Source: Microbacterium aurantiacum (lineage in GTDB: Bacteria; Actinomycetota; Actinomycetes; Actinomycetales; Microbacteriaceae). Taken from it: a stretch of DNA of 64,000 nucleotides. Location of the stretch: contig NZ_PGGU01000016.1 of NCBI RefSeq assembly GCF_002872075.1, positions 124,001 to 188,000 on the forward strand. Reading direction: 5' to 3'. A program made the translations under genes and the position numbers. The stretch's first letter is position 1, and every line of letters begins with the position of its first letter. The notes below the pieces were generated by a model that was not told the DNA's origin, did not search any database, and worked only from the letters and a program-made list of their open reading frames with translations. This document shows, in pieces, positions 54,813 to 62,977 of this stretch.

Positions 54813-55769
54813 ATGACCACACAGGCGCGCGCCGACAGCTCACGGCGCGTCGTCTTCCGGCGCTTCGGCGGTCCAGAGGTGCTGGAGCTCGAACACCGCC
54901 CCGTACCGGTACCGGCGTCGGACGAGGTTCTCGTGCGCGTCGCGGCCGCCGGGGTGAACCCCGTGGACTGGAAGCTGTTCAGCGGCCAGCCGATGCACGA
55001 CCCCTATGAGCGCAGCCTTCCCTCGGGCAACGGCTACGACTTCGCGGGAACCATCGTGAGCACCGGCGCCGATGTGGAGAGATGGCGGCCCGGGGAGCGT
55101 GTGTTCGGCGGGCTCCGGTTCCACGCGCAGGCCGACCATCTCGTGATCGATCCCGCGCTTCTGGTGCGAGTTCCGGACGGCCTGTCGCTCGTCGTCGCCG
55201 GGGCCCTGAACGTGGTCGGGCGCACCGCCTTCGCGAGCGTGCAGTCCCAGCGCATCACCGCCGGTGACACGGTGCTCGTCAGCGGAGCCGCCGGCGGTGT
55301 CGGCACCCTCACCGCGCAGCTCTGCATCCACCGCGGCGCGCGCGTGATCGGCACCGCGAGCCCGGGCAATCACGACCTTCTCCGCTCGTTCGGGATCGAG
55401 CCGGTCGCCTACGGGCCCGGTCTTCCTGACGCGCTGCGCGCCGCCGCACCGAACGGATTCACGGCGGTGCTCGACACCGTCGGCCACGGCACCGTCGCCA
55501 TCGCGCTCGCCCTCGGAGTGAGTCCGCACCGGATCAACACCGTGGCCGACTACGAGGCGCGGCAACGGCATCCCGTCGCCGGTGTCGGGGGCGCGGCAGC
55601 CGGATCCGCGGAACTCGCCGTCGTGGCGCGGATGCTGGCCGACGGCGACCTCGGACTGCCCATCGACTCCGTGCACCCGCTCGAACGGGTGCGAGAGGCC
55701 TATGCGCGTTCGATTGCGGGGCACGCCACCGGCAAGATCGTGATCGTCACGGAGGAGCAGCCGTCCTGA
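54813..55769 (+). CDS. Medium-chain NADP-dependent oxidoreductase (quinone reductase-like)
   Basis: The 318-residue protein is a zinc-free MDR enzyme: AAGVNPVDWKLFSG in the GroES-like domain, VLVSGAAGGVGTLTAQLCIHRGARVIGTA for NADP binding, and the C-terminal HATGKIVI. The substrate is likely a quinone or reactive enone. It appears leaderless and independent of the neighbouring pps genes. Confidence 0.9.
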   Translation: MTTQARADSSRRVVFRRFGGPEVLELEHRPVPVPASDEVLVRVAAAGVNPVDWKLFSGQPMHDPYERSLPSGNGYDFAGTIVSTGADVERWRPGERVFGGLRFHAQADHLVIDPALLVRVPDGLSLVVAGALNVVGRTAFASVQSQRITAGDTVLVSGAAGGVGTLTAQLCIHRGARVIGTASPGNHDLLRSFGIEPVAYGPGLPDALRAAAPNGFTAVLDTVGHGTVAIALALGVSPHRINTVADYEARQRHPVAGVGGAAAGSAELAVVARMLADGDLGLPIDSVHPLERVREAYARSIAGHATGKIVIVTEEQPS

Positions 55770-55816
55770 GGCCGCCCGACGTTGTCAACCCCGGTGCGGC
55801 GTGGGAAGGTCATCTC

Positions 55817-55822
55817 TAGCTT
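55817..55822 (+). promoter_or_regulatory. -10 box of leaderless APC permease gene
   Basis: TAGCTT is followed by six bases and the ATG at 55829. Confidence 0.55.
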
Positions 55823-55828
55823 GGCGGC

Positions 55829-57196
55829 ATGACGACCGAGATCAAGACAGACAGTGCTGCACCGACCGGCCTGCGACGGGCGATCACCGGACCACTGCTT
55901 TTCGCCTTCATCCTCGGCGACGTGCTCGGCGCGGGCATCTACGCCCTCATGGGTGTGCTCTCCGAGAAGGTGGGCGGGATGCTGTGGGCGCCGCTGCTGC
56001 TGGCACTGCTGCTCGCCCTGCTCACCGCGGGCTCCTACGCCGAGCTGGTCACGAAGTACCCGCGCGCCGGCGGCGCGGCAGTGTTCGCAGAGCGGGCGTT
56101 CCGCAGCCCGCTGGTCTCGTTCCTCGTCGGCTTCTGCATGCTGGCCGCCGGGGTGGTGAGCGCCGCCGGGCTCTCGATCGCCTTCGCCGGTGACTATCTG
56201 AGCACCTTCATCGACGTGCCGACGATCCCTGCCGCCATCGTCTTCCTCGCCCTCGTGGCCGCTCTGAACGCCCGCGGCATCCGCGAATCGATGGGCGCCA
56301 ACCTGGCGATGACAGCCATCGAGCTGAGCGGGCTCGTCATCGTCATCGCCGTCGTGTCGATCTTCGTCGGCGGCGGTGGCGGCGACCTCTCCCGGATCAC
56401 CCAGGCCCCGGAGGGCACGAGCGTCGCCGTGGCGGTGCTGGCCGGAGCGGTCATCGCCTACTACTCGTTCGTCGGTTTCGAGACCTCCGCCAACATGATC
56501 GAAGAGGTCAAGGATCCGAGCCGGAACTACCCCCGCGCGCTCTTCGCCTCGCTGTTCACCGCGGGCGTCGTCTACGTGCTGGTCGGTCTCGCGAGCTCGG
56601 TCGCCCTCCCAGCCGCCGAACTGCAGGAGTCCACCGGCCCCCTGCTCGCGGTCGTCGAGGCGACGGGTGTGAGCGTGCCCTCGTGGCTCTTCAGCCTCAT
56701 CGCACTCATCGCCGTGGCCAACGGCGCGCTTCTGACGATGATCATGGTGAGCCGCCTGACCTACGGGATGTCGGAGCAGAAGCTCCTCCCGGACGCCCTG
56801 TCGCGGGTGCTCCCGAAGCGCAGGACGCCGTGGGTCGCGATCCTCACCACCACCGTGGTCGCCATGGGCCTCACCCTCATCGGCGATCTCGCGACGCTGG
56901 CCGAGACCGTCGTCCTGCTGCTCCTCTTCGTCTTCCTGAGTGCGAACGTGTCGGTGCTGGTGCTCCGACGCGACCGCGTCGACCACGACCACTTCCGCGT
57001 CTGGACGCTCCTGCCGATCCTCGGCATCGCATCCTGCATCCTGCTCCTCACTCAGCAGCGCCCCGTCGTCTGGCTCTTCGGCGCGGCGCTGCTCGCGGCC
57101 GGAGGAGTGCTCTACCTGCTGGCGAGGTGGCGGCGCCGCGCCCATTCCACGACCGACACCACCGAGGAGAAGGACAGGATCCATGACGAAGCCTGA
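55829..57196 (+). CDS. APC-family amino acid permease
   Basis: The 455-residue protein has twelve transmembrane helices. The first helix has the APC substrate motif (FILGDVLGAGIYALMGVLSEKVGG) and the sixth YYSFVGFETSANMIEEVKDPSRNYPRAL. It resembles the cationic-amino-acid/YfnA branch. It is probably leaderless. A small acidic protein gene overlaps its 3' end by 14 bases. Confidence 0.92.
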   Translation: MTTEIKTDSAAPTGLRRAITGPLLFAFILGDVLGAGIYALMGVLSEKVGGMLWAPLLLALLLALLTAGSYAELVTKYPRAGGAAVFAERAFRSPLVSFLVGFCMLAAGVVSAAGLSIAFAGDYLSTFIDVPTIPAAIVFLALVAALNARGIRESMGANLAMTAIELSGLVIVIAVVSIFVGGGGGDLSRITQAPEGTSVAVAVLAGAVIAYYSFVGFETSANMIEEVKDPSRNYPRALFASLFTAGVVYVLVGLASSVALPAAELQESTGPLLAVVEATGVSVPSWLFSLIALIAVANGALLTMIMVSRLTYGMSEQKLLPDALSRVLPKRRTPWVAILTTTVVAMGLTLIGDLATLAETVVLLLLFVFLSANVSVLVLRRDRVDHDHFRVWTLLPILGIASCILLLTQQRPVVWLFGAALLAAGGVLYLLARWRRRAHSTTDTTEEKDRIHDEA

Positions 57197-57395
57197 CGAC
57201 GAGCGCGTCGACGAGATGACGAACGAGGAGAAGCGTCACGATCAGCTGACGTCCGCACCGGACGCCACCGAAGCCGATGCGGCCCCCCGCGTCGAGGTCA
57301 GCGAGCACGATGGGATCACCCGCGTCGACATCGCCCCGGATGCCCCGGTGCGTCCTGGGCCGGGTCCGGGGATGCCGATCGACGACGAAGGCTGA
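57183..57395 (+). CDS. Small acidic protein, unknown function
   Basis: The 70-residue protein is rich in Asp, Glu and Pro with no hydrophobic segment (MTKPDDERVDEMTNEEKRHD, then RVEVSEHDGITRVDIAPDAP, ending PGPGPGMPIDDEG). It overlaps the APC permease gene in another frame, so it is cotranscribed, and GAGGAGAAGG supports its ATG. It is probably largely disordered. No family recognised. Confidence 0.65.
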   Translation: MTKPDDERVDEMTNEEKRHDQLTSAPDATEADAAPRVEVSEHDGITRVDIAPDAPVRPGPGPGMPIDDEG

Positions 57396-57441
57396 GAGAG
57401 AACGCCGCACTTCGCCCGGCTTCACCGGCGTCCGTGGCGCG

Positions 57442-57447
57442 TAAGCT
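57442..57447 (+). promoter_or_regulatory. -10 box of leaderless ogt
   Basis: TAAGCT is followed by six bases and the ATG at 57454. Confidence 0.6.
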
Positions 57448-57453
57448 CGGCCC

Positions 57454-57948
57454 ATGCGATACTTCGGCACACTGCAGACCCCGGTCGGCGTGATCGGCGT
57501 GGTGTCCGACGGGGCGGCGATCACCCGCGTCAGCTGGCGGCCGACGCGGCCGGAGGATGCCGTGGATGAACCCGATCCGCTGCTGACGGATGCGTTGCGG
57601 CAGCTGGCGGCCTATTTCGCCGGCGACCTGCGGCGCTTCACGTTGCCCGTCGACGTCGGCGTGCAGTCGGAATCGACACGCATCGTGCTGACGACGCTCC
57701 ACGAGGACGTCGGTTACGGCGAATCGGTGACCTACGGGCAGCTCGCGGCACGCAGCGGCACCGGTGTGCCCGCCCGCGGCATCGGTGCGATCATGGGCGC
57801 GAACCCCGTCCCGATCGTCGTGCCGTGTCACCGGGTGCTGGCGAGCGACGGCCTCGGCGGATACTCGGGCGGCGACCACGGCTCCGGCCTCGCCACCAAG
57901 CGGGCACTGCTCGAACTCGAGGGCGCGTTGCCCGCTCCATTGTTCTGA
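57454..57948 (+). CDS. ogt: Methylated-DNA-protein cysteine methyltransferase
   Basis: The 164-residue protein has the alkyl-acceptor motif IVVPCHRVLASDGLGGYSGG with reactive Cys 125, and the preceding helix-turn-helix region (VTYGQLAARSGTGVPARGIGAIMGANPVPI). It repairs O6-alkylguanine stoichiometrically. It is leaderless and stands alone. Confidence 0.95.
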   Translation: MRYFGTLQTPVGVIGVVSDGAAITRVSWRPTRPEDAVDEPDPLLTDALRQLAAYFAGDLRRFTLPVDVGVQSESTRIVLTTLHEDVGYGESVTYGQLAARSGTGVPARGIGAIMGANPVPIVVPCHRVLASDGLGGYSGGDHGSGLATKRALLELEGALPAPLF

Positions 57949-57986
57949 CGCGAGATTGTTCTGACGCGCGAGCCGGCGATCCGGCC

Positions 57987-59003
57987 CTACAACCAGCCCT
58001 TGCGTTTGAACACCGCGTACAGCCCGACGCCCATGGCGAGCATGAGGCCGATGGCCATCGGGTACCCCCACGCCCAGTGGAGCTCCGGCATGACGTCGAA
58101 GTTCATGCCGTAGATGCCGCCGATCAGCGTCGGGGCGAACAGGATCGCTGCCCAGCCGGAGATCTTCTTGACCTCGTCGTTCTGGCGGATGCTGAGCTCC
58201 GTCATCCGCCGCATCTCCTCGTTCTGGCGGCGCGCCACGATCGTCGACTCGACGGTGAGCGCGTTGTCGAGCACCGTGCGGAAAGTCGTCGCGCGGTCGG
58301 TCACGCGCAGGGTGTGATCGAGGACGTCTCGCAGATACCGCTGCAGTTCCACGTCGACCTGATACTTCTCGGAGCCGCGCAGCAGAGCATCCAGCATCCC
58401 GGACAGCGGCTGCGTCGCGCGCTGGAAGTCGATCACCTCGCGGCCCAGCTCATAGATGCGCTGCGTGGCGTCGACATCATCCTCGAACAGCTGACTCTCG
58501 ATCTCGTCGATGTCGTTCTCCAGACCGGCGAGCACCGGCGCGTACTCGTCGACGACCTCGTCGAGGATCGCGTAGAGCACCGCCTCCGGCCCGCGGGCGA
58601 GAAGTTCGGGGTCGCCCTCCAGCCGTCGGCGCACCCGCCCGAGGTCCGGTGACTCCGCGTGCCGGATGGTGACGACGAAATCGGGCCCGACGAGCACGTG
58701 CACCTCGCCGAACTCCACCTCCTCCGCGGCATCGAGGTAGCGAGCCGGGCGGAGCACCATGAAGAGCACATCGCCGTAGCGCTCCAGCTTCGCGCGCTGA
58801 TGGCCCGCCAGGGCATCCTCCACCACGAGCTCGTGGATGCCGAACTCATCGGCCACTTCGCGGATCTCCTCGGGGCTGGGTCGATACAACCCGATCCAGC
58901 TCAACCCGCCGCGTTCACGCATCCGCTCGAACGTCTCGCTCAGGCTCTGCGGGTTCTCGGTACGGATGCCGTTGACGTAGATCGCATTGTCGATGATCGC
59001 CAT
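57987..59003 (-). CDS. corA: CorA-family Mg2+/Co2+ transporter
   Basis: The 338-residue protein has a large N-terminal cytoplasmic funnel domain and two C-terminal helices. The first helix ends in the pore motif YGMNFDVMPEL, the second is GYPMAIGLMLAMGVGLYAVF, and the chain ends with the basic FKRKGWL. GGGAGAAGG precedes the ATG at 59003; the frame is open 25 codons further. It is downstream of the S12 homologue by 44 bases on the same strand. Confidence 0.94.
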   Translation of the reverse strand: MAIIDNAIYVNGIRTENPQSLSETFERMRERGGLSWIGLYRPSPEEIREVADEFGIHELVVEDALAGHQRAKLERYGDVLFMVLRPARYLDAAEEVEFGEVHVLVGPDFVVTIRHAESPDLGRVRRRLEGDPELLARGPEAVLYAILDEVVDEYAPVLAGLENDIDEIESQLFEDDVDATQRIYELGREVIDFQRATQPLSGMLDALLRGSEKYQVDVELQRYLRDVLDHTLRVTDRATTFRTVLDNALTVESTIVARRQNEEMRRMTELSIRQNDEVKKISGWAAILFAPTLIGGIYGMNFDVMPELHWAWGYPMAIGLMLAMGVGLYAVFKRKGWL

Positions 59004-59047
59004 CGTGCCACCTTCTCCCTTCACCGCGGGCACTCGGCCCGGACCGC

Positions 59048-60337
59048 CTACCCCTCGGCCGCGGGTGGTGCCACGCACGGCAGCGCTGCAGCCGCGATCT
59101 GCTCGTGATACTGCTCGGCGGTGAACGGGAGGCCGAACTCAGGCGCGGTCTGCCCCGACGCGGCGGGCGCCTTCGAGGCGATCGCCGCGAGTTCCCAGGC
59201 GAGAGCGGTCACGACGGCGCTGCCGGCCGTGGAATCGTTCAGGACGACGGCCACCGTGAAGCCTGTCGCCGGATCGGAATAGGCCGCGGTGGCGTAGCCA
59301 GGGGTCCAGCCGTGCTGGCCGATCATCGAGCCGACGACGTAGGCACCACCCGTCGCCTGGAACCAGGACGGCGCGTCCTGATACGCCGGGAGGGGAGCGG
59401 CGAAACGAGCGGGCTCCTCCTTCGAGCGGAGCGCCTGCTCAGCCTCGGCCTGCATGTAGCGGCCGAGGTCGGTGATGGTGGAGACGGCCCCCGAGTCGGT
59501 GAAGCCCGAACTCGCGGAGAGCGTGGTGATGTCCACCGGCGCGGTGCAGTCGTATCCGCCCTCGACGGGGGTGAGGTAGTGGCCGTTCAGCACCGGACCG
59601 GTCGACGGCGGGGCCGCCGCCGCGCCGGGCAGCGAGGTGTTCTCGAGATCGAGGGGCCGGGTGACGTACTTGGCGATCAGCGCCGATGCGCTCATCCCGG
59701 AAGCGCGTTCCAGGGCGAGGCCGAGCAGGAGGTAACCCGCGTCGGAGTCGCGGTAGGTGGTGTGCGCCGGAACCCGGGCTCGGCCCAGACCGTAGCTGGC
59801 GAGCTCGAGCGGCGCCCAGTGCCGCTCGGGGGTGTTCAGCCAGGACGACTTCACGATCTCCTCGGAGGAACCCACCCCGCTGGTGCCGTTGCAGAGGTCG
59901 AGGAGGGTGACGTCCTTCATGTCGGCCACGCCGGAGACGTAGTCGGGGACCTTGGCGGTGGTCTTGACGATGCCGTCGTCGACGAGGCCGTAGAACACGT
60001 CGCAGGTCATCAGGCGGGTGACGTCGGCGATCCGGAACGACATGTCGGTGCTGACCTCGGCACCGCCCGGCTCCTGTGTTCCCATCGCGGACACCCAGCT
60101 GCCACTCCACGGGACCCAGACCCCGACGATGGCCCCGGATGCTCCGGCCGCCGTCATGGCGGCGGAGACGGCCTCCTGCAGAGGCACGAGGGTCTCTTCG
60201 GGGAGGTCGCCGTCGACCTGCGCCGGCGGCGTGTAGGAGAAGTCGCTGTCACCGGGCGCGCAGCCCGTGAGGATGAGCGCGAGCACTGCGGCAGTGGCCG
60301 CGGCCGCGCGCCGGCTGCGCGACGAGAGAAGCTGCAT
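59048..60337 (-). CDS. Exported S12 beta-lactamase-like protein with degenerate active site
   Basis: The 429-residue protein has a lipoprotein signal with lipobox ILTGC (Cys 26). The class C beta-lactamase/DD-peptidase fold is clear from LLDLCNGTSGVG, the GYLLLGLALERASGMSASALI helix and the HGWTPGYATAAY segment. The nucleophile motif, usually S-x-x-K in FRIGSVTK, reads FRIADVTR here: Ser is replaced by Asp 105 and Lys by Arg 108. The Y-S-N motif is also altered (YRDSDAGY). Hydrolysis by the usual mechanism is unlikely; a binding or structural role is inference. Confidence 0.85.
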   Translation of the reverse strand: MQLLSSRSRRAAAATAAVLALILTGCAPGDSDFSYTPPAQVDGDLPEETLVPLQEAVSAAMTAAGASGAIVGVWVPWSGSWVSAMGTQEPGGAEVSTDMSFRIADVTRLMTCDVFYGLVDDGIVKTTAKVPDYVSGVADMKDVTLLDLCNGTSGVGSSEEIVKSSWLNTPERHWAPLELASYGLGRARVPAHTTYRDSDAGYLLLGLALERASGMSASALIAKYVTRPLDLENTSLPGAAAAPPSTGPVLNGHYLTPVEGGYDCTAPVDITTLSASSGFTDSGAVSTITDLGRYMQAEAEQALRSKEEPARFAAPLPAYQDAPSWFQATGGAYVVGSMIGQHGWTPGYATAAYSDPATGFTVAVVLNDSTAGSAVVTALAWELAAIASKAPAASGQTAPEFGLPFTAEQYHEQIAAAALPCVAPPAAEG

Positions 60338-60420
60338 GGATGAAACCCCCGGAGACGTGTTCCCCGAGTCTAGAACGCCGATCCTGAAAGACCGCATCGG
60401 ACGCTCTCCCCCGCTCCCCG

Positions 60421-60426
60421 TACAGT
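60421..60426 (+). promoter_or_regulatory. -10 box of leaderless DUF2470 gene
   Basis: TACAGT is followed by six bases and the GTG at 60433. Confidence 0.6.
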
Positions 60427-60432
60427 GTGAGC

Positions 60433-60747
60433 GTGCCGCACATCTTCGACGCCGACGTGGTGACCGCCGTCCTCCGCCACATGAACGGCGATCACGCCGC
60501 AGACAACCTTCTCATCGCCCGCGCATTCGCGGACCCCGAGGGCGGCGCGGTGACGGGTGCCGTGATGACCGGGTTCGACGGCGACGGCGGCGTCTGGGAG
60601 ATCACACGCGGGGCAGCGTCGATCCAGTTGCGCGTCGCGTGGCCGAGCGGGCCCATCGCCGATCGACCCGCCGTTCGGCGCGAGGTCGTCGCGATCTACG
60701 ACGCCGCCTGCGCGCGACTGGGCATCGAGCCCCGTCCGCACGCCTGA
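60433..60747 (+). CDS. DUF2470 domain protein
   Basis: The 104-residue protein is a bare DUF2470 domain (VVTAVLRHMNGDHAADNLLIARAF, then the beta part GAVMTGFDGDGGVWEI). This domain occurs at the C-terminus of HugZ/pyridoxamine-oxidase-like haem proteins. Next to heme oxygenase it may help haem use; this is inference from context. The GTG at 60433 is chosen since the one at 60427 would lie in the spacer after the -10 box. Confidence 0.85.
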   Translation: MPHIFDADVVTAVLRHMNGDHAADNLLIARAFADPEGGAVTGAVMTGFDGDGGVWEITRGAASIQLRVAWPSGPIADRPAVRREVVAIYDAACARLGIEPRPHA

Positions 60748-60780
60748 CCCCGGGAGGACTCCGCAGGGCTTCCGTCAAAG

Positions 60781-60794
60781 TAAGGCACGCCTTA
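60781..60794. promoter_or_regulatory. DtxR/IdeR-like iron box
   Basis: TAAGGC-AC-GCCTTA, a perfect palindrome resembling the TTAGG..CCTAA iron-box core, overlaps the -10 box TACACT (60793-60798) of the heme oxygenase gene. Iron-loaded DtxR/IdeR should repress it. Confidence 0.75.
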
Positions 60795-60798
60795 CACT
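60793..60798 (+). promoter_or_regulatory. -10 box of leaderless heme oxygenase gene
   Basis: TACACT is followed by six bases and the ATG at 60805. Confidence 0.6.
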
Positions 60799-60804
60799 GA
60801 TGCC

Positions 60805-61452
60805 ATGTCCGAGCTCCTCTCCTTCTCCGCGGCGCTGCGCGAGCGCTCCTCCGGGTCGCACTCCGCCAGCGAGCACGCCGGCTTCATGGCCGACCTCCTG
60901 AGCGGAAGCGCGTCGCGCGACGACTACACCGCCCTCGTCGCGCAGCACTACTTCATCTACGAGGCGCTCGAGAGCGCAGCGGAGCGGATGCGCCATGACC
61001 CCGTCGCATCCGTCTTCCTCAGCGACAAGCTCACCCGTCTTCCTGCGCTCGAGGCCGACCTCGAGTTCCTCGTCGGCCCCGAGTGGCGAGAGCAGATCGC
61101 GCTGCTGCCGACGACCCGGCGCTACGTCGATCGCATCCGCCAGGTCGGCGCGACCTGGGCGGGCGGCTTCGTCGCCCATCACTACACCCGCTACCTCGGC
61201 GACCTCTCCGGCGGCGTCTTCATCGGCCGGGTGATGGCGCGGCGCTTCGGATTCGAGACCAACGGCATCGGGTTCTACCTCTTCGATGACATCGCCGACC
61301 CGTCCGCGTTCAAGGACGTCTATCGCGAGCAGCTCGACGCCGCCCCGTGGGACGAAGCCGAGCGCGAGCGCGTGATCGACGAGGTGCTTCTCGCCTACCG
61401 CTTCAACACCGAGCTGTTCGAAGACCTCGATCGCGCCCGCGCAGCCGCCTGA
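60805..61452 (+). CDS. hmuO: Heme oxygenase (biliverdin-producing)
   Basis: The 215-residue helical protein has the proximal haem ligand His 19 (SGSHSASEHAGFM) and the distal-helix motif RYLGDLSGGVFIGRVM. It opens haem to biliverdin, CO and Fe2+, releasing iron in the cytoplasm. The palindrome over its promoter indicates control by an iron-dependent repressor. It is leaderless and follows the DUF2470 gene by 57 bases. Confidence 0.95.
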   Translation: MSELLSFSAALRERSSGSHSASEHAGFMADLLSGSASRDDYTALVAQHYFIYEALESAAERMRHDPVASVFLSDKLTRLPALEADLEFLVGPEWREQIALLPTTRRYVDRIRQVGATWAGGFVAHHYTRYLGDLSGGVFIGRVMARRFGFETNGIGFYLFDDIADPSAFKDVYREQLDAAPWDEAERERVIDEVLLAYRFNTELFEDLDRARAAA

Positions 61453-61469
61453 GCATCCGCCCCGGGATC

Positions 61470-62852
61470 TCAGCCCTTCGGGAGCTCGGGAGTGGATGCC
61501 GCCAGGTACGCCTCCCGCATGAAGCGGCGCACGTCCTCGTCGACGCGGATGTCGCTGGGCCGCAGCGCCCGTGACAGGTACAGGCCGTCCAGAGACGTGA
61601 GCCGGCTCAGTGCCACGTAGGTCTGCCCTGGCGCGAACGCGCCGGAACCGAGGTCGATGATCGCGCGCTCGTAGGTCTTGCCCTGCGACTTGTGGATGGT
61701 GACCGCCCACGCCAGACGCAGCGGGAACTGGGTGAACTCGGCCACCACGTCACGGCTCAGCTTCTTGGTCGACGGCTCGTAGGCATAGCGGTATCGCTCC
61801 CACACGGCCGGTTCGACGTCGACCTCCTCGCCGTCGATGTCGACGCGGACCGAACCGCCGAGGATGCGCGTGACCGTGCCGATCGTGCCGTTCACCCAGC
61901 GCGGCGGCTCCCCCGACATCGACGTGTCGTTGCGCAGGAACATCACCTGCGCGCCGACCTTCAGCTTCAGTTCGGCCTCGGCCGGCAGCGCGGCCTCGCC
62001 TCGGCCGAAGTCGCCGGAGACCTCGGCCCGTGCGGTCTGCTCCTTGCCCGGCAGCGCCGCGAGGTGACGCCCGTTGATGTTGTTGACGATGTCGTTGCGC
62101 GTGGCGAGGGTGATCATCGGCGTCTCGCCGGGATCGGGATCCGGCGGCGTCCGTGCGCCCTGCGCGTTGAGCACCCCGGCGATCTCCGCGGTCACGCGCC
62201 CGTAGCGCACCGCGTTGAGCATCGCCTTGAACCCGTCGTCGGACTGGCGGTGGATCTGCACGAGCTCGCGGACGTGAAGCTCGGCACCGTGACGGCCGAG
62301 GTCGAAGAGGCCGCCCTCGGCATCCGACGACCCGGCCCAGACCTTCGCGTCGAAGAACCAGAACGAGCGGTAGTGGTCCTGGATGTACCGCAGCTCGTCG
62401 CCGCGCGGCGGCACCGGAGCCAGCTGGTACGGGTCGCCGAACATGACGACCTGCACGCCGCCGAACGGTTCCCCCCGACGGCCTCTGGCCTGTCGCAGCG
62501 AACGATCGATCGCGTCCATGAGGTCGGCGTTCACCATCGAGATCTCATCGATGACGAGCGTCTCGATCGCGTTCAGGATGCGGCGGGTGGCGTCGTTCTG
62601 GTCGATGTCGCCGCCGGCGATGAGCCCGATGGGCAGACGGAACAGCGAGTGGATCGTCTGCCCCTCGACATTGAGAGCGGCCACACCGGTCGGCGCGCAG
62701 ATCGCGATCTGCTTCTCGGTGTTCCACGCGAAATGCTGCAGCAGTGTCGACTTGCCGGTGCCGGCGCGTCCGGTGATGAAGACGTGCTCGTTGGTGTCCT
62801 CGATGAGACGGAACAGCTCTTGCTGTTCCTCGGACAGGGCGGGAAGGGACAC
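61470..62852 (-). CDS. Pif1/RecD-like ATP-dependent DNA helicase
   Basis: The 460-residue protein shows Walker A FITGRAGTGKSTLLQHF, PTGVAALNVEGQTIHSLF, Walker B LVIDEISMVNADLMDAID, GDPYQLAPV, and the C-terminal UvrD-like block VTIHKSQGKTYERAIIDLG with YVALSRLTSLDGLYLSR. These are motifs I to VI of Pif1-type superfamily 1B helicases. The GTG at 62852 has GAGAGATCC before it and a TAGCAT box at 62893-62898 upstream; the ATG at 62894 is an alternative that would lie in that box. It is convergent with heme oxygenase. Confidence 0.9.
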   Translation of the reverse strand: MSLPALSEEQQELFRLIEDTNEHVFITGRAGTGKSTLLQHFAWNTEKQIAICAPTGVAALNVEGQTIHSLFRLPIGLIAGGDIDQNDATRRILNAIETLVIDEISMVNADLMDAIDRSLRQARGRRGEPFGGVQVVMFGDPYQLAPVPPRGDELRYIQDHYRSFWFFDAKVWAGSSDAEGGLFDLGRHGAELHVRELVQIHRQSDDGFKAMLNAVRYGRVTAEIAGVLNAQGARTPPDPDPGETPMITLATRNDIVNNINGRHLAALPGKEQTARAEVSGDFGRGEAALPAEAELKLKVGAQVMFLRNDTSMSGEPPRWVNGTIGTVTRILGGSVRVDIDGEEVDVEPAVWERYRYAYEPSTKKLSRDVVAEFTQFPLRLAWAVTIHKSQGKTYERAIIDLGSGAFAPGQTYVALSRLTSLDGLYLSRALRPSDIRVDEDVRRFMREAYLAASTPELPKG

Positions 62853-62965
62853 GGATCTCTCACGGGGAGCGGGCGGATGCGGATGCCCATCCATGCTACG
62901 GCGCGCCGGAGCCTCGGCATCCGCTCGACACCCGCGACGCTCGGCATCGTCCCAGGACGCACTCT

Positions 62966-62971
62966 TAGACT
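62966..62971 (+). promoter_or_regulatory. -10 box of leaderless membrane-anchored protein gene
   Basis: TAGACT is followed by six bases and the ATG at 62978. Confidence 0.6.
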
Positions 62972-62977
62972 GGCGCC

